Assembly (NCBI RefSeq): GCF_001509405.1
Contig: NZ_CP011502.1
Coordinates: 558,001-622,000, forward strand
Reading direction: 5' to 3'
Origin: Aeromicrobium erythreum
Lineage (GTDB): Bacteria; Actinomycetota; Actinomycetes; Propionibacteriales; Nocardioidaceae
Length of the DNA: 64,000 nt
How positions within the stretch are numbered: position 1 is the stretch's first letter; the number at the start of each line of letters is the position of its first letter. Shown here piece by piece: positions 24,947 to 34,203 of this stretch. The notes under the pieces are model-generated. The model was given only the letters and a program-made list of their open reading frames with translations, searched no databases and was not told the origin of the DNA. A program made the translations under genes and the position numbers.

Positions 24947-25434
24947 TGAACGCGGGACGGACGACCGCCGTCCACGTCGCCGCCCTCGTGGCTCTCGGGC
25001 TGCTGGTGGGCTCGGCCGTCAGGCCGGTGTCGGTGCGTCTCGGCGCGTCCCCACCGCGACCGGGCTGGCTCGTCGCCCTGCTGCTCGTCGGGCTGGCCGT
25101 CATCGTCGCGCTCGTCGCCTGGAGCACCTGGCAGAGCCTGCACCGGCGCAAGGAGCGCATGACGTCGCAGCACGCCATGACCCTGCTCGCCCTCGCGAAG
25201 GCCTGCTGCATCGTCGGCGGGCTGTCGCTCGGCGCGTACGGTGGCGTCGCGCTGTCGTTCGTCCGTGACTGGGACACGACGTACGGCCAGGACCGCGTCC
25301 TGCAGGGCGCCGCGGCCGCCGTCGCGGGCCTGCTGCTCCTCGCCGCCGCGCTCGTCCTCGAGCGCACCCTCCACCTCCCGCAGCCCGACGACGAGGACGA
25401 CGACGCGCCCCCCGGGGCCGCGACGGCCGCCTAG
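24946..25434 (+). CDS. DUF3180 family membrane protein
   Basis: 162-aa protein with four hydrophobic segments (about residues 8-27, 43-61, 80-101, 116-137) and an acidic tail. It matches the DUF3180 family, conserved after folK in actinobacteria, by pattern (LAKACCIVGGLSLGAYGGVA, DRVLQGAAAAVAGLLL). Function unknown. Shares one base with the folK stop, so it is the last gene of the folate unit; it converges on the DUF885 gene. Confidence 0.82.
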   Translation: MNAGRTTAVHVAALVALGLLVGSAVRPVSVRLGASPPRPGWLVALLLVGLAVIVALVAWSTWQSLHRRKERMTSQHAMTLLALAKACCIVGGLSLGAYGGVALSFVRDWDTTYGQDRVLQGAAAAVAGLLLLAAALVLERTLHLPQPDDEDDDAPPGAATAA

Positions 25435-25481
25435 AGCACCGACGCCCTCCCGCTCCGCAGGACGCGGGGAATGGCGATCCC

Positions 25482-27158
25482 TCAGGCCAGCGCGGAACGC
25501 AGGGTGTCGAGGCCGACGGAGCCGAGGCTGAGGGCCTGGCGGTGGAAGGTGCGCAGGTCGGGGCCGTGGGTCGCGACCCAGGCGTCGCGCACCTGCTCCC
25601 AGATCCGTTGCCCGACCTTGTAGCTCGGAGCCTGGCCGGGCCAGCCGAGGTAGCGGTTGACCTCGAAGCGGACGAACGGCTCGTTCATGTTCACGTGCTG
25701 CGCCATGAAGTCGAAGGCGTACTCGGCCGTCCAGGTGCCCTGGCCGTCCGGACGGGGCAGCTCCAGGTGGACGCCGAGGTCGAGCACCACGCGGGCCGCG
25801 CGCATCCGCTGGCCGTCGAGCATCCCGAGCCGGTCGGCGGGGGCGTCGAGGTAGCCGAGGTCGGCCATCAGGCGCTCCGCGTACAGCGCCCAGCCCTCCC
25901 CGTGGCCCGACGTCCACAGCGCGCCACGGCGCCACGCGTTCAGCTCGGCCGCGTTCCAGGCCGCGTACCCGCACTGGAGGTGGTGGCCCGGCACGCCCTC
26001 GTGGTAGACGGTCGTCAGCTCGCGCCACGTGTCGAACTCGGTGACGCCCTCCGGCACGCTCCACCACATGCGGCCCGGCCGGGCGAAGTCGTCGCTCGGC
26101 GGCGTGTAGTAGATCCCGCCCTCCTGCGTGGGGGCGATGCGGCACTCGAGGGTGCGCATCACCTCGGGGACGTCGAAGTGGGTGCGCCCGAGCTCCTCGA
26201 CGGCGCGGTCGCTCGTCTCCTGCATCCACGCCTGCAGTGCGTCGGTGCCGACCAGCCGGTGCTCCGGCGACGACTCCAGGTGCGCCACCGCCTCCGCGAC
26301 CGTGGCACCCGGCAGCACCTCGCGCGCGACGGCCTCCTGCTCGCGCACCATCCGCTCGAGCTCCTCCAGGCCCCACGCGTAGGTCTCGTCGAGGTCCACC
26401 TCGGCGCCCAGGAAACCGCGCGACGCGAGCGCGTAGCGGTCGCGACCGCAGGCGTCGCGCTCCCGCGCCGCCGGCAGCAGCTCCTCGCGCAGGAAGCCCG
26501 CCAGGTCCGCGTACGCCGCGCAGGCGCCGTCGGCGCCACGCCGCACGTCGGCGAGCAGGGCCTCCGGCAGCCCGGCCCGCTGCGCCGACGCGGCGAGGTC
26601 GTCGAAGAACGCGCCGGCCGCGGCCTGGCGCTGCGCCTGCTCGGCGACCTCGACCACCTGACGACGCGCCGGAGTGTCGTCGGCGCGCACGCCCTCGCGC
26701 AGCGACGCGACGTAGCCCGCCAGCGCCGCGGGCACGCGGGACAGCCGCGTCGCCACGTGCGACCAGTCGTCGACGCTGTCGCGCGGCATCAGGTCGAACA
26801 CGTCGCGGACGCCCTGGACCGGCGACGCGATGACGTTCAGGTCGTTGCGCCACGTGCCGGCCGCGTGCTCCTCCAGCACCAGGTCGAGCACCCGCACCAG
26901 CTCGGCGTGCGTCACCGTGTCGACCGCGTCGACGACCGGCACGTCGTCGAGCCGGCGTCGGGCGGCGCGCGCGGCGTCGGCGAACGCGGCGTGCCCGTCG
27001 GGGGAGAGGTCGGTGTACTCGCCCTCGCGACCAGGTCGCCCGAGGGAGACGTGCCACTCCGGCTGGAGCGCGAGCATCGTGTCGAGCCACTCCTCGGCGA
27101 CGGCGTCGACCGCCGACGGTGTCCGCGCAGCCGGGCCCTCGTGCGTGGTGTCGTTCAT
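25482..27158 (-). CDS. DUF885 family protein, probable metal-dependent peptidase
   Basis: 558-aa soluble protein of the DUF885 family. The diagnostic TTVYHEGVPGHHLQ contains an HExxxHH-like zinc-binding motif, followed by WALYAERLMADLGYL and FMAQHVNMNEPFVRFEVNRY. Family members are gluzincin-like hydrolases of mostly unknown substrate. A GAGGAGAGGACG leader precedes the ATG. Next upstream is ilvA, 31 bp away on the same strand, so the two may be cotranscribed. Confidence 0.85.
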   Translation of the reverse strand: MNDTTHEGPAARTPSAVDAVAEEWLDTMLALQPEWHVSLGRPGREGEYTDLSPDGHAAFADAARAARRRLDDVPVVDAVDTVTHAELVRVLDLVLEEHAAGTWRNDLNVIASPVQGVRDVFDLMPRDSVDDWSHVATRLSRVPAALAGYVASLREGVRADDTPARRQVVEVAEQAQRQAAAGAFFDDLAASAQRAGLPEALLADVRRGADGACAAYADLAGFLREELLPAARERDACGRDRYALASRGFLGAEVDLDETYAWGLEELERMVREQEAVAREVLPGATVAEAVAHLESSPEHRLVGTDALQAWMQETSDRAVEELGRTHFDVPEVMRTLECRIAPTQEGGIYYTPPSDDFARPGRMWWSVPEGVTEFDTWRELTTVYHEGVPGHHLQCGYAAWNAAELNAWRRGALWTSGHGEGWALYAERLMADLGYLDAPADRLGMLDGQRMRAARVVLDLGVHLELPRPDGQGTWTAEYAFDFMAQHVNMNEPFVRFEVNRYLGWPGQAPSYKVGQRIWEQVRDAWVATHGPDLRTFHRQALSLGSVGLDTLRSALA

Positions 27159-27189
27159 CGGTCGTCCTCTCCTCGGGGTCGTGCTCGGG

Positions 27190-28479
27190 TCAGAGCAGGA
27201 AGCGGAACAGCGGGCTCTCGCTCTCGATCCGCTCGATGCGCGGCGGTGCGGCGTCCATGCGCTCGAGCAGGCCCGCGAGGTCCTCGGCGCGGCTCAGCTC
27301 CACGCCGACCAGCGCGGGCCCGGTCTCGCGGTTGGAGTGCTTCACGTACTCGAACAGCGTGATGTCGTCGTCGGGGCCGAGCACCTCGTCGAGGAAGCGG
27401 CGCAGCGCGCCCGGCTCCTGCGGGAACTCGACCAGGAAGTAGTGCTTGCGGCCCTCGTGGACGAGCGCCCGCTCCACGACGTCCGCGTAGCGGCTGACGT
27501 CGTTGTTGCCGCCGGACAGGATGCACAGCACGCGCGAGCCCGGCTCCACGTCCAGTGCCCCGCCGAGCGACGCGGTCGCCAGCGCGCCCGCGGGCTCGGC
27601 GATGATGCCGTCGCTCTGGTACAGGTCGAGCATCTCGCTGCAGATGCGCCCCTCCGGGACCGAGAGCATGGTCGGCGCCGACCCGGCCACCGTGTCGAAC
27701 GTGTGCCGACCGACCCGTCGCACGGCCGCGCCGTCGACGAAGGTGTCGATCGTCTGGAGGGTCACCGGCTCGCCCGCCTCGAGCGCCGCAGCCATCGACG
27801 TCGCGCCCGCGGGCTCCACGCCGACCACGCGCACGTGCGGGTGCCGCTCGCGCAGCCACGCGACGCTGCCGGCGAGCAGACCGCCGCCGCCCACGGGGAC
27901 CACGACGACGTCGGGGAGCGGCTCGCCCAGCGCGGCGAGCTGGTCGAACGCCTCGCGCAGCACCGTGCCCTGGCCGGCGATCGTGCGCGGGTCGTCGAAC
28001 GCCGGCACGAGCGTCGCGCCCTGCAGCGCCTCGTCGGCCGCCGCGGCCGACACGTCGTCGTACGTCTCGCCGTCGAGCATCATCTCGATCGCGTCGCCGC
28101 CGATCGACGCGATCCGGTCGCGCTTCTGGCGCGGTGTCGTGCGAGGCAGGTGCACCCGGCCCCGGACGCCGAGCGCCGCGCACGCGAAGGCCACGCCCTG
28201 GGCGTGGTTGCCGGCACTCGCCGTCACCACGCCCGCCGCGCGGGCCTCGGCGTCGAGCTGGGCGATGAGGTTGTAGGCGCCCCGCGCCTTGTAGGAGCGG
28301 ACCACCTGGAGGTCCTCGCGCTTCAGCCACACGTGCGCGCCGGTCCGCTCGCTGAGCCGGACGCTGCGCTCGACGGGCGTGGTGGAGACGACCCCGGCGA
28401 GGCGCTCGGCGGCCGCGTCGACGTCGTCGGCCGTCACCCGCGCCGCGGTCTCGCGGGGCCGTGCTGCGTCCGTGCTCAT
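27190..28479 (-). CDS. ilvA: Threonine ammonia-lyase (threonine dehydratase)
   Basis: 429-aa PLP enzyme making 2-oxobutyrate, the first step toward isoleucine. VVRSYKARGAYN holds the PLP lysine, GGGGLLAGSVAWLRE the phosphate-binding glycines, and the C-terminus has a single ACT-like regulatory segment (KHYFLVEFPQEPGALRRFL), as in the short actinobacterial form. TAGACA lies six bases upstream of the ATG, a possible leaderless start. Diverges from the pantothenate operon across 172 bp. Confidence 0.92.
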   Translation of the reverse strand: MSTDAARPRETAARVTADDVDAAAERLAGVVSTTPVERSVRLSERTGAHVWLKREDLQVVRSYKARGAYNLIAQLDAEARAAGVVTASAGNHAQGVAFACAALGVRGRVHLPRTTPRQKRDRIASIGGDAIEMMLDGETYDDVSAAAADEALQGATLVPAFDDPRTIAGQGTVLREAFDQLAALGEPLPDVVVVPVGGGGLLAGSVAWLRERHPHVRVVGVEPAGATSMAAALEAGEPVTLQTIDTFVDGAAVRRVGRHTFDTVAGSAPTMLSVPEGRICSEMLDLYQSDGIIAEPAGALATASLGGALDVEPGSRVLCILSGGNNDVSRYADVVERALVHEGRKHYFLVEFPQEPGALRRFLDEVLGPDDDITLFEYVKHSNRETGPALVGVELSRAEDLAGLLERMDAAPPRIERIESESPLFRFLL

Positions 28480-28651
28480 GCAGCCTGTCTACCCGACCGC
28501 CCGGCGGCGCACGGCAGCACCCGTGCACGCCCACGCGGACCGTGTGACCCGCGACACCCCGTGCACCCTGTGCGGCCTGCGTGCCCGGTCGTAGACTGAG
28601 GCCGTCAACAGTCTGGTACCCGCTCGCGGGACTGGAACGAGAGGCACCACC
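28480..28651. promoter_or_regulatory. Divergent promoter region between ilvA and the pantothenate operon
   Basis: 172 bp without genes. On the plus strand TAGACT at 28592-28597 is a plausible -10 for the DUF2520-panC operon, about 50 nt before a GAGAGGC Shine-Dalgarno and the ATG at 28652. On the minus strand TAGACA faces ilvA. Confidence 0.4.
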
Positions 28652-29560
28652 ATGACGCACCCCCGTCCGCACGCACCCGCGCGCCCGCACGCCTACGGTG
28701 TCGTCGGCGCCGGCCGCGTCGGCTCCGTCGTCGCCGCCCGCCTGCACGCCGCCGGCCGTCCGGTCGTCGGCATCAGCGCCCGCTCGCAGGCGTCGCTGCT
28801 GCGGGCCCGCACGCTCGTCCCCGAGGTGCCCGTGCGTCCCGCCGCCGACGTCGCCGCCGACTGCGACGTGCTCGTCCTGGCCGTCCCCGACGACGCCCTC
28901 GTGGCGGTCTGCGAGGAGCTGTCGACGGTCCTGCGGCCCGGGCAGGTCGTCGTGCACACCAGCGGCCGGCACGGGCTCGACGCACTGAGCGCCGCCACGC
29001 GCGTCGGCGCCCGCGCGGTCGCCCTGCACCCGGCCATGACGTTCACCGGCTCGGCCGTCGACCTCGGCCGCGGGTGCGCAATGGGGCTCACCGCCGCCGA
29101 CACCGAGCGAGCGCTGGCCGAGGACCTCGCGGCGGTCCTGGGTGGCACGCCCGTGTGGATCGACGACGCCGACCGCGTGCGCTACCACGCCGCGCTGAGC
29201 CACGGCGCGAACCACCTCGTCACCCTCGTCGCCCAGGCCCGCGACCTGCTCCAGGGCATCGGGGCAGGCGCCGAGGCGGCGACCATCCTGCGTCCGCTGC
29301 TCGAGGCCGCCCTCGACAACGCGCTCGACCTCGGCGACGCCGCGCTCACCGGCCCGATCGCACGCGGCGACGTCACCACGGTCCGCGCCCACGTCGACGC
29401 GCTCGCCACGGAGCCGTCGTCGACGCGCGACGCCTACGTGGCCATGGCGCACGCCACCACCGAGCGGGCAGCCGCCGACGGCCGCCTCGACCCGGCCACC
29501 GCCGCCGTGCTCGACGCCGCGCTCGACGAGCGCCCCCGCGTGTCCGGGCCCGTGCGATGA
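28652..29560 (+). CDS. DUF2520 Rossmann-fold protein, possible pantoate-pathway reductase
   Basis: 302-aa NAD(P)-binding protein: [20 protein letters not shown] is the nucleotide-binding N-terminus, and the second half ([20 protein letters not shown]) is the helical DUF2520 domain. Overall fold resembles ketopantoate reductase and NADP-dependent oxidoreductases. Directly upstream of panC with an ATGA overlap, so a role supplying pantoate is plausible; no panE is seen in the window. Function is unproven. Confidence 0.85.
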   Translation: MTHPRPHAPARPHAYGVVGAGRVGSVVAARLHAAGRPVVGISARSQASLLRARTLVPEVPVRPAADVAADCDVLVLAVPDDALVAVCEELSTVLRPGQVVVHTSGRHGLDALSAATRVGARAVALHPAMTFTGSAVDLGRGCAMGLTAADTERALAEDLAAVLGGTPVWIDDADRVRYHAALSHGANHLVTLVAQARDLLQGIGAGAEAATILRPLLEAALDNALDLGDAALTGPIARGDVTTVRAHVDALATEPSSTRDAYVAMAHATTERAAADGRLDPATAAVLDAALDERPRVSGPVR

Positions 29561-30405
29561 CGCCCGTCGTCGCCCGCACCCGGGCAGAGCTGCGTGCAGC
29601 ACTCGCCGTCTCCGGCCGGGTCGCGTTCGTGCCGACGATGGGAGCCCTGCACGACGGCCACGCCCGCCTCATGCGGCACGCCCGCCCCCTCGGCGACACG
29701 CTGGTCGTCTCGATCTTCGTCAATCCCACGCAGTTCGGGCCCGGCGAGGACCTCGACGCCTACCCCCGCACCCTCGATGCCGACCTGCGGGTCTGCGCGC
29801 GGGAGGGCGTCGACGTGGTGTTCGCGCCCGACGTCGACGAGGTCTATCCCGGAGGCCTCGACGACGCCGTGACGCTCGACCCGGGTCCGCTCGGCCAGGT
29901 GCTCGAGGGCGCGGCCCGGCCCACCCACTTCCGCGGGGTGCTGACCGTCGTCGCGAAGCTGTTCGCGCTGGTGCGTCCCGACGTCGCCGTCTTCGGCGAC
30001 AAGGACTTCCAGCAGCTCGCGCTCGTGCGCCGCATGGTGCGCGACCTCGTGCTCGACGTCGAGGTCGTCGGCCACCCCATCGTCCGCGAGGCCGACGGCC
30101 TGGCGCTCAGCTCGCGCAACGCGTACCTGACGTCCGAGCAGCACGACCACGCCCTGGCCCTGTCCCGCGCCCTGCGGGTCGGGGTCGAGCAGGCGACCGT
30201 CGGTGCCGACGCCGTGCTGAAGGCCGCCCGCGAGGTGCTGGACGCCGCCGACGGCGTCGACGTCGACTACCTCGTCGTCACCGACCCGTTGCTCGGTGCC
30301 GTCGACGACACGTACGAGGGGGAGGCGCGGATCCTGGTGGCAGCCAGGGTCGGCACCACGCGCCTGCTCGACAACCAGCCCGTGGTGCTCAGAAAGGGAC
30401 CCTGA
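29557..30405 (+). CDS. panC: Pantothenate synthetase
   Basis: 282-aa ATP-dependent ligase joining pantoate and beta-alanine. Motifs: [15 protein letters not shown] (HIGH-like), [36 protein letters not shown] and [14 protein letters not shown] overlap with the DUF2520 gene and 2 bp before panD. Confidence 0.96.
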   Translation: MTPVVARTRAELRAALAVSGRVAFVPTMGALHDGHARLMRHARPLGDTLVVSIFVNPTQFGPGEDLDAYPRTLDADLRVCAREGVDVVFAPDVDEVYPGGLDDAVTLDPGPLGQVLEGAARPTHFRGVLTVVAKLFALVRPDVAVFGDKDFQQLALVRRMVRDLVLDVEVVGHPIVREADGLALSSRNAYLTSEQHDHALALSRALRVGVEQATVGADAVLKAAREVLDAADGVDVDYLVVTDPLLGAVDDTYEGEARILVAARVGTTRLLDNQPVVLRKGP

Positions 30406-30407
30406 CC

Positions 30408-30878
30408 ATGCTCCGCACGATGATGACGTCGAAGATCCACCGCGCCACGATCACGCAGGCCGACCTGCACTACGTCGGCTCGGTGACCGTCGACGCCGAC
30501 CTGCTCGACGCCGCCAACCTGCTCCCCGGCGAGCTCGTGCACATCGTCGACATCGACAACGGTGCCCGGCTCGTCACCTACACGATCGCGGGCGAGCGCG
30601 GCTCCGGCGTGATCGGCATCAACGGTGCCGCCGCGCGGCTGGTGCACCCGGGCGACCTGGTGATCCTCATCGCCTACGGCCAGATGGAGGACGCCGAGGC
30701 GCGCGAGTTCCAGCCGAGCGTCGTGTTCGTCGACTCCGAGAACCGCGTGATCGGCACGGGCTCCGACCCCGCCGAGGCACTGCCGGGCTCCGGTCTCGTC
30801 CGTGGTGACGTCGTCGAGAACCCGCTCGTGGCGCACGGCGGCGCTGCGGGGTCGCAGGCGGTGGGGGCGGCCCGGTGA
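30408..30878 (+). CDS. panD: Aspartate 1-decarboxylase proenzyme
   Basis: 156-aa pyruvoyl enzyme making beta-alanine. The self-cleavage site is YVGSVTVD with Gly24-Ser25, and [15 protein letters not shown] plus [20 protein letters not shown] are conserved. The C-terminus is about 30 residues longer than E. coli PanD, ending in a Gly/Ala-rich tail, as in many actinobacteria. GTGA overlap with coaX. Confidence 0.95.
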   Translation: MLRTMMTSKIHRATITQADLHYVGSVTVDADLLDAANLLPGELVHIVDIDNGARLVTYTIAGERGSGVIGINGAAARLVHPGDLVILIAYGQMEDAEAREFQPSVVFVDSENRVIGTGSDPAEALPGSGLVRGDVVENPLVAHGGAAGSQAVGAAR

Positions 30879-31651
30879 CCCTGCTGGCGCTTGACGTCGG
30901 CAACAGCCAGTCCGTCATCGGCGCGTTCGACGGCGAGCGTCTCGTCGAGCACTGGACCGTGTCGTCGCAGACGCAGCGGACCGCCGACGAGTGGCACCGG
31001 CTGGCGCACGGGTTCGTGCGCGCCGCTGGTCTGGCCGACGTGGAGGCCGTGGCGATGTGCTGCACGGTCCCGTCGATCCAGGTCGAGCTGAAGGCGATGC
31101 TCGAGCGCTACTACGCGGGCCTGCCGGTCTCGATCGTCGGCCCCGGCGTGAAGACGGGCATCCCGATCCACACCGACAACCCGCGGGAGGTCGGTGCCGA
31201 CCGCATCGTCAACGCGCTCGCCGCGGCCGAGGTGTACGGGGGGCCGGCGGTCGTGGTCGACATGAACGGCACCGCGACGATCTTCGACGTCGTCGACGAA
31301 CGGAACCGCTATGTAGGGGGTGCCATCGCGCCGGCGGTCGAGCTGTCGTTGGAGGCCCTGGCCCGCCGCGGCGCGCAGCTGCGCGCCGTGGAGCTGGCGG
31401 TGCCGCGCGACGTCATCGGCAAGAACACCGTCGAGGCGGTGCAGTCGGGCGCGGTCTACGGCTTCGCGGGCCTGGTGGACGGGATGGTCGACCGCATCAT
31501 CGAGTCGCTGGGGGCCGACCCCGACGACGTCGCCGTGATCGCGACCGGCGCCTACGCGGACGTCGTGCTGGACCACTGCACGAGCATCACCACGCGCGAC
31601 CCGTGGCTGACCCTCACCGGTCTGCGTCTGGTGCACGAGAAGAACCACTGA
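30875..31651 (+). CDS. coaX: Type III pantothenate kinase
   Basis: 258-aa kinase starting CoA synthesis from pantothenate. N-terminal [16 protein letters not shown] is the ATP phosphate loop; [18 protein letters not shown] and [19 protein letters not shown] are family-typical. The second phosphate loop reads [15 protein letters not shown], where most CoaX proteins have VVDFGTATTFD or similar, so Phe is replaced by Met-Asn with one extra residue. GTG start overlapping the panD stop. The gene ends 14 bp before the repeat array. Confidence 0.92.
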   Translation: MTLLALDVGNSQSVIGAFDGERLVEHWTVSSQTQRTADEWHRLAHGFVRAAGLADVEAVAMCCTVPSIQVELKAMLERYYAGLPVSIVGPGVKTGIPIHTDNPREVGADRIVNALAAAEVYGGPAVVVDMNGTATIFDVVDERNRYVGGAIAPAVELSLEALARRGAQLRAVELAVPRDVIGKNTVEAVQSGAVYGFAGLVDGMVDRIIESLGADPDDVAVIATGAYADVVLDHCTSITTRDPWLTLTGLRLVHEKNH

Positions 31652-31664
31652 CCCCCAGCGGTGG

Positions 31665-32893
31665 GTCTCGCTGGTCGAGTAGCGGTAGATCTCGCTGGTC
31701 GAGTAGACGGGTCCGGCGAGGGACGAGCCTGGGCCCGGCGTATCGAGACCACTCTGGGCTGTCGCTGGGGGTTGGCTTGCGCTGGGCTGTTGCCGGGTGG
31801 TCTCGATACGTCAGGACGAGCTCGCTGGCGCTCGCCGTCCTGACTACTCGACCAGCGGTGGGTCTCGTTGGTCGAGTAGCGCGGAGCCGCGACGAAGGAG
31901 CGTGCTCCGGGCGTATCGAGACCACTCCACGCGGTCGCTGGGGGCTGGTCCGCGCTGGGCTGTTGCCGGGTGGTCTCGATACGTCAGGACGTGCTCGCTG
32001 GCGCTCGCCGTCCTGACTACTCGACCAGCGAGACCTCCCGCTGGTCGAGTAGCGCGGAGCCGCGACGAAGGAGCGTGCTCCGGGCGTATCGAGACCACTC
32101 CACGCGGTCGCTGGGGGCTGGTCCGCGCTGGGCTGTTGCCGGGTGGTCTCGATACGTCAGGACGTGCTCGCTGGCGCTCGCCGTCCTGACTACTCGACCA
32201 GCGAGACCTCCCGCTGGTCGAGTAGCGCGGAGCCGCGACGAAGGAGCGTGCTTCGGGCGTATCGAGACCACTCCACGCGGTCGCTGGGGGTTGGCTCGCG
32301 CTGGGCTGTTGCCGGGTGGTCTCGATACGTCAGGACGTGCTCGCTGGCGCTCGCCGTCCTGACTACTCGACCAGCGGTGGGTCTCGCTGGTCGAGTAGGC
32401 CGACCGGCGACGGTGGAGCTCGGTCGGGCGTATCGAGGCCACTCCAAGCGGTCGCTGGGGGTTGGTTCGCGCTGGGCTGTTGCCGGGTGGTCTCGATACG
32501 TCAGGACGTGCTCGCTGGCGCTCGCCGTCCTGACTACTCGACCAGCGGTGGGTCTCGTTGGTCGAGTAGCGCGGAGCCGCGAGGGACGAGCGTGCTCCGG
32601 GCGTATGGAGACCAGTCCACGCGGTCGCTGGGGGTTGGCCCGCGCTGGGCTGTTGCCGGGTGGTCTCGATACGTCAGGACGTGCTCGCTGGCGCTCGCCG
32701 TCCTGACTACTCGACCAGCGAGACCTCCCGCTGGTCGAGTAGCGCGGAGCCGCGACGAAGGAGCGTGCTCCGGGCGTATCGAGGCCACTCCACGCCGTCG
32801 CTGGGGGTTGGCCCGCGCTGGGCTGTTGCCGGGTGGTCTCGATACGTCAGGACGAGCTCGCTGGCGCTCGCCGTCCTGACTACTCGACCAGCG
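31665..32893. repeat. Array of seven ~173-bp composite inverted-repeat units
   Basis: The element GGTCTCGATACG starts at 31799, 31972, 32145, 32318, 32489, 32662 and 32835, giving periods of 173, 173, 173, 171, 173 and 173 bp. Each unit has two hairpins in opposite orientation. Form A: box GCTGGTCGAGTAG, variable stem-loop, box CGTATCGAGACC. Form B: the reverse boxes around a constant stem TCAGGACG/CGTCCTGA. The ~60 bp between A and B (ending GCTGGGCTGTTGCCGG) is also conserved. Open frames crossing it are translation artefacts, since 173 is not divisible by 3. It separates coaX from the TetR gene. Resembles BIME/REP-type intergenic repeats, but no REP-associated transposase is nearby. Confidence 0.92.
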
Positions 32894-32974
32894 GAGTGTT
32901 CCGCCGGGACCCTGTCGTGCTCCTGTGCCGATGCTCAGGTCGTGGGTCCCACTACACCGTGGCACGATCCCCCC

Positions 32975-33766
32975 ATGCCCTCGACGCCCTCTCGGCGCGG
33001 CACGCTGTCGCGCCGCACGATCGCGGAGGCTGCATTGCAGCTGATCGACGAGGAGGGCGTGGGCGCGGCCTCGATGCGGGCGATCGGCAAGCGGCTCGGG
33101 GTCGAGGCGATGAGCCTGTACAAGCACGTCGGCACGCGCGACGACCTCCTCGACGCCGTCGTCGACCTGGTGGTCGCCGAGCTGGACGCCGACCCCGAGG
33201 TGCTGCGGACGGCCGAGCACGGCTGGCGCGACTACCTCGAGCGCCTGGCGCGCGGCGTGCGCCGCTACGCCCTCGCCCATCCGCACGCCTTCCCGGTGGT
33301 GGCCACGCGCCCGTCGGAGGCTCCGTGGATGAACCCGCCCCTGCGCTCACTGGCGTGGATCGAGTCCGTCCTCGAGGCGCTGGAGGCGGAGGGGTTCGAC
33401 GACGACGAGGTCGTGTTCGCCTACCGCTCGTTCAACAGCTTCCTGCTCGGCTACCTGCTGATGGAGACGGGTGCGCGCACCCTGCGCGACCCGAAGGACG
33501 GCGACGGGTCGTTCGGCGCGGGGGCCGACGCGTCGGAGGCGGTCCCTGGCGGCCTGTCGCCGACCCGTGACGCCGACCAGCAGGACGCCGTGGCGGAAGC
33601 GTCGACGCCGGAGCAGGTGATCGACCCCGCGGGCATGGTCGACGAGGGGACCTATCCGACGATCCACCGCCACGCCGCCCGGCTCGCTGCCGACCGCTAC
33701 GCCGAGGAGTTCGAGCGAGCGCTGGCGGAGATGCTCGACGGGATCGCCTCGCGCCTGGCGGAGTGA
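32975..33766 (+). CDS. TetR-family regulator
   Basis: 263-aa regulator. N-terminal helix-turn-helix (about residues 12-55): LSRRTIAEAALQLIDEEG, ASMRAIGKRLGVEAMSLYKH; the C-terminus fits the tetracycline-repressor-like ligand domain (YRSFNSFLLGYLLMETGAR). A ~50-residue acidic, low-complexity insertion (about 175-225) interrupts it. CACGAT lies six bases before the ATG with no Shine-Dalgarno, suggesting a leaderless start. The operator-like palindromes at 33840-33879 just downstream suggest it controls the csbD pair. Confidence 0.88.
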   Translation: MPSTPSRRGTLSRRTIAEAALQLIDEEGVGAASMRAIGKRLGVEAMSLYKHVGTRDDLLDAVVDLVVAELDADPEVLRTAEHGWRDYLERLARGVRRYALAHPHAFPVVATRPSEAPWMNPPLRSLAWIESVLEALEAEGFDDDEVVFAYRSFNSFLLGYLLMETGARTLRDPKDGDGSFGAGADASEAVPGGLSPTRDADQQDAVAEASTPEQVIDPAGMVDEGTYPTIHRHAARLAADRYAEEFERALAEMLDGIASRLAE

Positions 33767-33839
33767 CGTCGCGCGGGGGACCTCCGACCTCGCCTCGCGT
33801 CGTGACGGACGTCTCATGAGATCGCGTTGCGGCCCGTGG

Positions 33840-33879
33840 CTTACGGCGTAAGGTTTACAACGTAAGCCGAACGGTTCGG
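33840..33879. promoter_or_regulatory. Cluster of three palindromic operator-like sites upstream of csbD
   Basis: CTTACGGCGTAAG (33840-33852), TTACAACGTAA (33855-33865) and CCGAACGGTTCGG (33867-33879) lie in tandem in the gap after the TetR gene. TTACnnCGTAA palindromes are typical TetR-family operators. The adjacent TetR protein is the natural candidate binder; this is inference. Confidence 0.55.
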
Positions 33880-33908
33880 CTCTCCACCCACCCACTCAGG
33901 AGGACGAC

Positions 33909-34082
33909 ATGAGCTTCATCGACAAGGCCAAGAACACCGCCGAGAAGGTTGCTGGCGAGGTCAAGGAGGCCGTGGGCAAGGCCACCGACGACAAGGACCT
34001 GCAGGCCGAGGGCAAGAAGGACCAGACGAAGGGTTCGCTCAAGAACACGGGCGAGGACATCAAGGACGCCTTCAAGAAGTGA
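33909..34082 (+). CDS. CsbD family stress protein, copy 1
   Basis: 57-aa hydrophilic protein beginning MSFIDKAKNTAEKVAGEV and ending DIKDAFKK; lysine/glutamate-rich helical, matching the CsbD family of general-stress proteins (sigma-B dependent in Bacillus). Strong AGGAGGACGAC Shine-Dalgarno. Differs from copy 2 at only three positions (15, 28, 36). Molecular function unknown. Confidence 0.92.
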   Translation: MSFIDKAKNTAEKVAGEVKEAVGKATDDKDLQAEGKKDQTKGSLKNTGEDIKDAFKK

Positions 34083-34101
34083 GCCGTCCGGGGGGTACTG
34101 A

Positions 34102-34119
34102 GAACTCTCTGAGGAGTTC
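34102..34119. promoter_or_regulatory. Small palindrome between the two csbD genes
   Basis: GAACTC-TCTGAG-GAGTTC, a perfect 6-bp inverted repeat 20 bp after csbD copy 1. Could be an operator for copy 2 or part of a weak terminator. The rest of the 121-bp gap shows no clear promoter. Confidence 0.3.
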
Positions 34120-34203
34120 GGCATCACCGTCACTTCGAGTTGCCGCCCCCCGCAGCCGCCGTAGCGTTTTAGTTGTCACCCCACCGATCCAAGGAGGATC
34201 ACC

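Noticed and set aside
31694-31750. Form-A repeat considered as an integron attC site
   Set aside because: The boxes do not match the attC core sequences, there is no integrase, and no cassettes lie between units.
31797-32879. Overlapping open frames encoding repeated peptides such as GWSRYVRTCSLALAVLTTRPA-like runs
   Set aside because: They shift frame from unit to unit because the period is not a multiple of three, lack ribosome binding sites and follow the DNA repeat exactly.
31665-32893. Array considered as a CRISPR locus
   Set aside because: Units are 173 bp, almost entirely conserved with no unique spacers, and no cas genes are near.
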